A model generated the notes under the pieces. That model made no database searches. It was given only the letters and a program-made list of their open reading frames with translations, and was not told the DNA's origin. This document shows positions 40,279-43,713 of a stretch of 43,713 nt of DNA, piece by piece. Origin of the DNA: Chlamydiales bacterium (GTDB lineage: Bacteria; Chlamydiota; Chlamydiia; Chlamydiales; Criblamydiaceae); NCBI GenBank assembly GCA_024233575.1, contig JACKPN010000013.1, forward strand, positions 1 to 43,713. The letters are read 5' to 3'. The translations under genes and the position numbers were made by a program. How positions within the stretch are numbered: position 1 is the first letter of the stretch; every line of letters starts with the position of its first letter.

Positions 40279-41516
40279 ATGACGCACTCTTTTGGCTACT
40301 TCTCAACCTGACAAGCGTGATCGCTTTGGCGTTCTACTCTATGCTGGAAATGGCATGCGTATCTTTCAATAAGGTGAGGCTGCAATATTACGTAAGTAAA
40401 AAAAACCAACGTGCATTGTGGTTGAATAAGCTTCTTCAAAATCCCTCGCTGCTTTTTGGGACGACGCTGATCGGCGTCAATGTTGCCACTGTTATCGGTT
40501 CAGAGTGCGCGCGCGAGTTCCATAGCGCTATCGGCATCGACCCTAACTGGGCTCCCCTGTCTCAGGTCATCATCGTGGTGATTTTCGGCGAGCTTGCCCC
40601 GATGTTTGCTGCGCGCTGTTATCCTGAGCATGTGGCCATGCTTGGAATACCCATCATTTACGCCTCTTCAATTGTCATGTCGCCGATTATCTGGATGTTA
40701 AGCGTTTTCTCACGATGGGTATCTTACTTTATTGGCGGTGCAGAGAGCGATCCAAACCTTTACCTCAGCCAAGAAGAGTTGCAGCAGATTCTCGAAGAAC
40801 AGGATGAGGAGCACACGCAAGCTAGCGACAACACGGAATTCAATGCGATCGCTGCCAACATCTTTCGCCTTCGCGGGAAGACGGTAAAAGAGGTGATGCT
40901 TCCGATTAATTCGATCCCCTTGCTTGCCTCTAATGCTATCGTCAAGCAGATGAAGAATCTGCTCCAAAGGACCGGAGCTGACTGGGTGCCGATCTATTAT
41001 CGCCAACATAGCAATATTGTCGCGATTGCATTCCCAAGAGAAACCGTCAAAGCACCGGACAACAAGCGTGTCCGCGACTTTGCGCGCTCACCTTGGTTTA
41101 TTACCGGTCATACCAAGCTTACCGAAGTGCTGAAGCAGTTCCGCAGCAATAATGAAAATGTTGCTGTCGTTCTAGATGATACCGGCGCTGCAATCGGTGT
41201 TATTACTCTTGATGATGTGATTGAGGAGATTTTCGGCAAAGCGAAAGGAGAGCCGATTAAAACCGAGCATAGCGGTCAGGTATTCCTTATAGAGCGTACA
41301 TTCCCGGGAAATATGTTGGTCAAAGATTTCAATTTGCAGTTTGGAGTCGTTTTATCACTGGAAGTAAATCTAACGCTATCGGAGCTGCTGCAAGAGGTTC
41401 TTGGCCACCCTCCGGAAGAAGGCGATGTAGTTTCTGTAGGAAATTTTGAGCTTGGTGTAAAAAAGTCTTCAATCCTTGGCGTGAAACGTGTCAGTATCAC
41501 ATCAAAGCGGCGTTAG
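40275..41516 (+). CDS. CNNM/CBS-domain membrane protein (CorC/TlyC-like), copy 2
   Basis: 413 aa, with the same three-part layout as copy 1: CNNM domain (residues about 1-165, with FYSMLEMACVSFNKVRL and VVIFGELAPMFAAR), CBS pair (VKEVMLPINSIPLLASN, then DTGAAIGVITLDDVIEEIFG) and the C-terminal CorC_HlyC domain. The start codon overlaps the copy 1 stop (ATGA), so both are made together and could form a mixed complex. The tandem pair next to a cysteine desulfurase and PP2C phosphatase is a chlamydial gene order. It is convergent with the desulfurase, two bases apart. Confidence 0.92.
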   Translation: MNDALFWLLLNLTSVIALAFYSMLEMACVSFNKVRLQYYVSKKNQRALWLNKLLQNPSLLFGTTLIGVNVATVIGSECAREFHSAIGIDPNWAPLSQVIIVVIFGELAPMFAARCYPEHVAMLGIPIIYASSIVMSPIIWMLSVFSRWVSYFIGGAESDPNLYLSQEELQQILEEQDEEHTQASDNTEFNAIAANIFRLRGKTVKEVMLPINSIPLLASNAIVKQMKNLLQRTGADWVPIYYRQHSNIVAIAFPRETVKAPDNKRVRDFARSPWFITGHTKLTEVLKQFRSNNENVAVVLDDTGAAIGVITLDDVIEEIFGKAKGEPIKTEHSGQVFLIERTFPGNMLVKDFNLQFGVVLSLEVNLTLSELLQEVLGHPPEEGDVVSVGNFELGVKKSSILGVKRVSITSKRR

Positions 41517-41518
41517 CA

Positions 41519-42649
41519 TTATCTTTTTGCTATTGCGCGCAGTCGCCTAACGGCTTTAACAATGATATCGACTGCTAGATCGACTTCTTTTTGCGTTGTA
41601 TAACGGCTAAGAGAGAAGCGTAATGAATTTGCCGCTCGTTCCTTAGAATATCCCATATTAAGAAGAACGCGGGAAGGTTTAAGCGCTCCCGACTGGCATG
41701 CCGACCCATGGCTTGCTGCAACGCCATCCATATCCAACATCGCCAATAGCGACTCGCCTGAGGCTCCTTCAAATGCCAAGTTCGAGGTGTTGCAAATCCG
41801 CGGGCCGTCGCCGTTAATTTTGACATCCCCTAATTGATCAATCAACGCATTCTCAAAATAATCACGCAGGTTGGCAACAGCTTCATGCGAGGCTTCGTCG
41901 ATCAGCTCAACAGCTTTCCCGATCCCTATAATTCCAAGTAAGTCTTCTGTGCCTGCTCGACGTCCATGCTCATGCGGACCACCATGGATTAGCGGCTCCA
42001 GATTCAAGGAACTGCGGATTATGACAACACCTACACCTTTTGTGGCATGAATTTTATGCCCGGTAAAGACTAAAGCAGAGATGCCCGGCAGCATCGTCAT
42101 TGGTTCTTTGGCAACCTGAGCAACGGCATCGACAAGAAATGGGATCTTTTCGCATTCTGCTAGAGCGGCAATTGTCGTAATATCAGTCTTCACTCCCGTT
42201 TCGTTATTTACTGCCATCAGGGCAATCAAACGAGTATTGGGGCGGATTGCTTCGGCTACTTGTTCAGGTGTGACAGCCCCGTATGTTCCCGGTTCCAAAA
42301 ACGTAACCTCAAGGCCTTTTTCCTCAAGATACTTAAGGGTGCGGTACACAGCTGAGTGCTCAACGGAGGAAGAGATAACATGCCCTACAAAATTACCGGA
42401 GAAAATACCCTGAATCACCATGTTAAGTGCTTCGGTGGCGCCTGAGGTAAAAACGACTTCTCGAGGACGGACATCAAAATAGTGAGCTATGATATCGCGG
42501 GCATCGGTAATCAGCGCACGCGCCTCCTGACCTTGATGGTGCGTGCTGGAAGGGTTGCCAAAAACTGTAGGCATCGTCTCATTTAAGAGCGCGATTACCT
42601 CAGGGGCAAGCGGGGTGGTCGCATTGTTATCTAGATATATTTTCACCAT
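41519..42649 (-). CDS. Cysteine desulfurase, NifS/IscS family
   Basis: 376 aa from ATG 42649; GTG 42655 is an alternative two codons earlier. It supplies sulfur from cysteine for iron-sulfur clusters. PLP-binding lysine Lys199 in VFTGHKIHATKG, the catalytic loop cysteine Cys318 in HGSACQSGALKPS, and the N-terminal YLDNNATTPLAPEV are all present. At the position of the PLP-contacting Asp-x-x-Gln (DATQ in E. coli), the text reads D174-AVAQ, so Gln is shifted one residue. The gene overlaps the PP2C gene by 23 bases and is convergent with a CNNM gene. Confidence 0.93.
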   Translation of the reverse strand: MVKIYLDNNATTPLAPEVIALLNETMPTVFGNPSSTHHQGQEARALITDARDIIAHYFDVRPREVVFTSGATEALNMVIQGIFSGNFVGHVISSSVEHSAVYRTLKYLEEKGLEVTFLEPGTYGAVTPEQVAEAIRPNTRLIALMAVNNETGVKTDITTIAALAECEKIPFLVDAVAQVAKEPMTMLPGISALVFTGHKIHATKGVGVVIIRSSLNLEPLIHGGPHEHGRRAGTEDLLGIIGIGKAVELIDEASHEAVANLRDYFENALIDQLGDVKINGDGPRICNTSNLAFEGASGESLLAMLDMDGVAASHGSACQSGALKPSRVLLNMGYSKERAANSLRFSLSRYTTQKEVDLAVDIIVKAVRRLRAIAKR

Positions 42650-43427
42650 CTGCACATTCCAGGACTTCTAGCATCACTACGGTCACGTTATCATGCCCGC
42701 CTTTTTTTATCGCTAGTTCAACGAGTTGTTTTCCTGCATCTTTGATGGTTTTTGCGTTATCGATCGTAATTTTGATTTCTTCGCGGCATAGAAGGTCTGA
42801 TAATCCATCCGAACAGATCAAATAGACATCACCGTGAGCAAGATCGCTTGTCTGCACCGTTGGCTCCACAAATGGCTCTGTTCCAATAGCTTTTGTGATG
42901 ATATTTTTATATTGAAAATCTTCAGCATAGAGGTCTTCTATCTGGCCTAGCTCAACCATCTCACGGAGAAGAGAATGATCTTTAGTCATCTGGTCCAGCT
43001 TTTCTTCCCGCAAGCGATAGATTCTGCTATCTCCAACGTGGGCATATATTAGGCCATCTCGGTGAAAATGAACGCAACAAAGCGTCGTTCCCATTCCATG
43101 CAATTCGGGATTTTTCGATCCCATATCGTAAACGACACCATTGGTTACCTCAATAGCATGAGCAATCATTTCCCTGGACTCTTCAAGTGTGAGAGTATTT
43201 TTCTCGGAGGCAACCATCTGCTTCACCATATCACACAAGGTGTCAACGGCTTTCTGCGCAGCGATCTCCCCAGCGCGATGCCCCCCCATTCCATCGGCGA
43301 GAACATAAAAGCGGAGTTCAGGAAGCTCGGCCCATACATCTTCATTATTTTGTCTGACGAGACCGGTATCTGTTAGTCCAAAAGCCTCGACTTGATAAGG
43401 CATCGTTCTAGTGTCCATATAAAACAT
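42627..43427 (-). CDS. PP2C-family serine/threonine protein phosphatase
   Basis: 266 aa; ATG 43427 or 43418 possible, neither with a strong ribosome site. It removes phosphate from Ser/Thr residues, using two metal ions. Motifs in order: VRQNNEDVW, YVLADGMGGHRAGEIAA (metal-binding Asp), LIYAHVGDSRIYRL, LICSDGLSDLL, and GGHDNVTVVMLE. No membrane segment. The partner is usually a Hanks-type kinase, not in this window. The next gene downstream is the cysteine desulfurase. Confidence 0.94.
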   Translation of the reverse strand: MFYMDTRTMPYQVEAFGLTDTGLVRQNNEDVWAELPELRFYVLADGMGGHRAGEIAAQKAVDTLCDMVKQMVASEKNTLTLEESREMIAHAIEVTNGVVYDMGSKNPELHGMGTTLCCVHFHRDGLIYAHVGDSRIYRLREEKLDQMTKDHSLLREMVELGQIEDLYAEDFQYKNIITKAIGTEPFVEPTVQTSDLAHGDVYLICSDGLSDLLCREEIKITIDNAKTIKDAGKQLVELAIKKGGHDNVTVVMLEVLECADGENISR

Positions 43428-43498
43428 AATTTTAATGTAATGACGGTATTAGAGCTATTGTAGCATAAGAAACATTATTAGAAAAGAAGACGATTATG

Positions 43499-43522
43499 CA
43501 ATCCTCTCAGGATTGAGTTTTT
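43499..43522 (+). terminator. Terminator-like hairpin upstream of the PP2C gene
   Basis: CAATCCT (43499-43505), loop CTC, AGGATTG (43509-43515), then AG and five T. It is on the plus strand, but no plus-strand gene ends here, so it may close a small untranslated RNA or be fortuitous. Confidence 0.5.
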
Positions 43523-43612
43523 CTGCATGAAAAAAAATGAAAAAGCACTTTCAAGGCTAAATGTTGCGTTTCTAAGAGACATTCTCTGATTTAAATAATT
43601 GTTAGATTGGAA

Positions 43613-43702
43613 ACAAACTTTACCTGGGAAGGAGAATCTTGAGGAGTGACATAGTTGATAAACTAGACCGACGAAAGATGGTTTTTCCCAGGTAAAATTT
43701 GT
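43613..43702. repeat. Structured inverted-repeat element at the window edge
   Basis: An 18-bp inverted repeat with one mismatch (43613-43630 against 43685-43702) encloses two nested stems: ATCTT (43636-43640) with AAGAT (43675-43679) and TAGTT (43652-43656) with AACTA (43661-43665). The three stems are coaxial, which is more ordered than expected from a random palindrome. The rest of 43428-43713 carries only the terminator-like hairpin above. Confidence 0.55.
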
Positions 43703-43713
43703 CGTAAGATGAC

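Noticed and set aside
39040..41516. Haemolysin function for the TlyC-like pair
   Set aside because: The old name rests on weak evidence; the CNNM/CBS/CorC layout favours ion transport.

Overview
The window reads as a chromosomal segment of a member of the Chlamydiae outside the classical Chlamydia genus, an environmental or amoeba-associated lineage (Waddlia-like is a guess from general composition; the species is not determined). Supporting evidence: gene neighbourhoods I recognise from chlamydial genomes (rsfS next to fabF; pyrophosphate-dependent phosphofructokinase next to an alpha/beta hydrolase; kdsB-pyrG-yqgF; two CNNM/CBS membrane proteins followed by a cysteine desulfurase and a PP2C phosphatase), a stand-alone extra GroEL, Kdo transferase waaA, and eukaryote-like BTB and F-box proteins typical of host-ubiquitin manipulation by this phylum. 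No CRISPR array, intact insertion sequence, integrase or rRNA operon was seen.

Layout. 1-262: start of a minus-strand methyltransferase cut by the window edge. 263-593: intergenic region with a small palindromic element bounded by direct repeats. 594-1679: AT-rich BTB/BACK-like gene. 1815-8771: minus-strand run read as coiled-coil protein, HAD phosphatase, type III glutamine synthetase, nadD, rsfS, fabF. 8979-11278: tRNA-Cys, rsmI and a cysteine-rich FadL-type outer-membrane protein. 11483-13444: a small ORF, a CIRCE operator and a stand-alone groEL. 13560-16515: an iron/siderophore-type ABC importer. 16525-19642: small overlapping hypotheticals, an MFS transporter and two envelope hypotheticals, all minus strand. 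19783-21408: OppA-type lipoprotein. 21397-25560: minus-strand pfp, hydrolase, L-serine dehydratase and two tRNA-Met genes (elongator and initiator). 25612-28654: a small ORF, PhzF and a PLP aminotransferase divergent from a YheO/DauR-type regulator.

28997-30544 is the most unusual part: a tandemly duplicated F-box gene broken into several frames, the first break lying at an 8-C tract that could switch the gene on and off. 30582-34876: waaA, then divergent kdsB-pyrG-yqgF. 34859-37046: a small hypothetical, a NUDIX hydrolase and a secreted M16 peptidase-like protein without the zinc motif. 37203-37807: tRNA-Leu and a second NUDIX protein. 37928-38533: a clear nickel superoxide dismutase with its own signal peptide and a charged tail. 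38742-43427: FtsB-like protein, two CNNM/CBS proteins, cysteine desulfurase and PP2C phosphatase. The window ends in a structured inverted repeat.

Together the genes cover core functions (fatty acids, NAD, ribosome silencing, Kdo-lipid A, CTP, Fe-S sulfur supply), amino-acid use (serine to pyruvate, glutamine synthesis, peptide uptake), oxidative and heat stress (NiSOD, CIRCE-linked GroEL), and two candidate host-directed ubiquitin-adaptor loci. Start codons were moved from the longest ORF where a ribosome binding site, family length or overlap argued for it; each change is stated in the entry.
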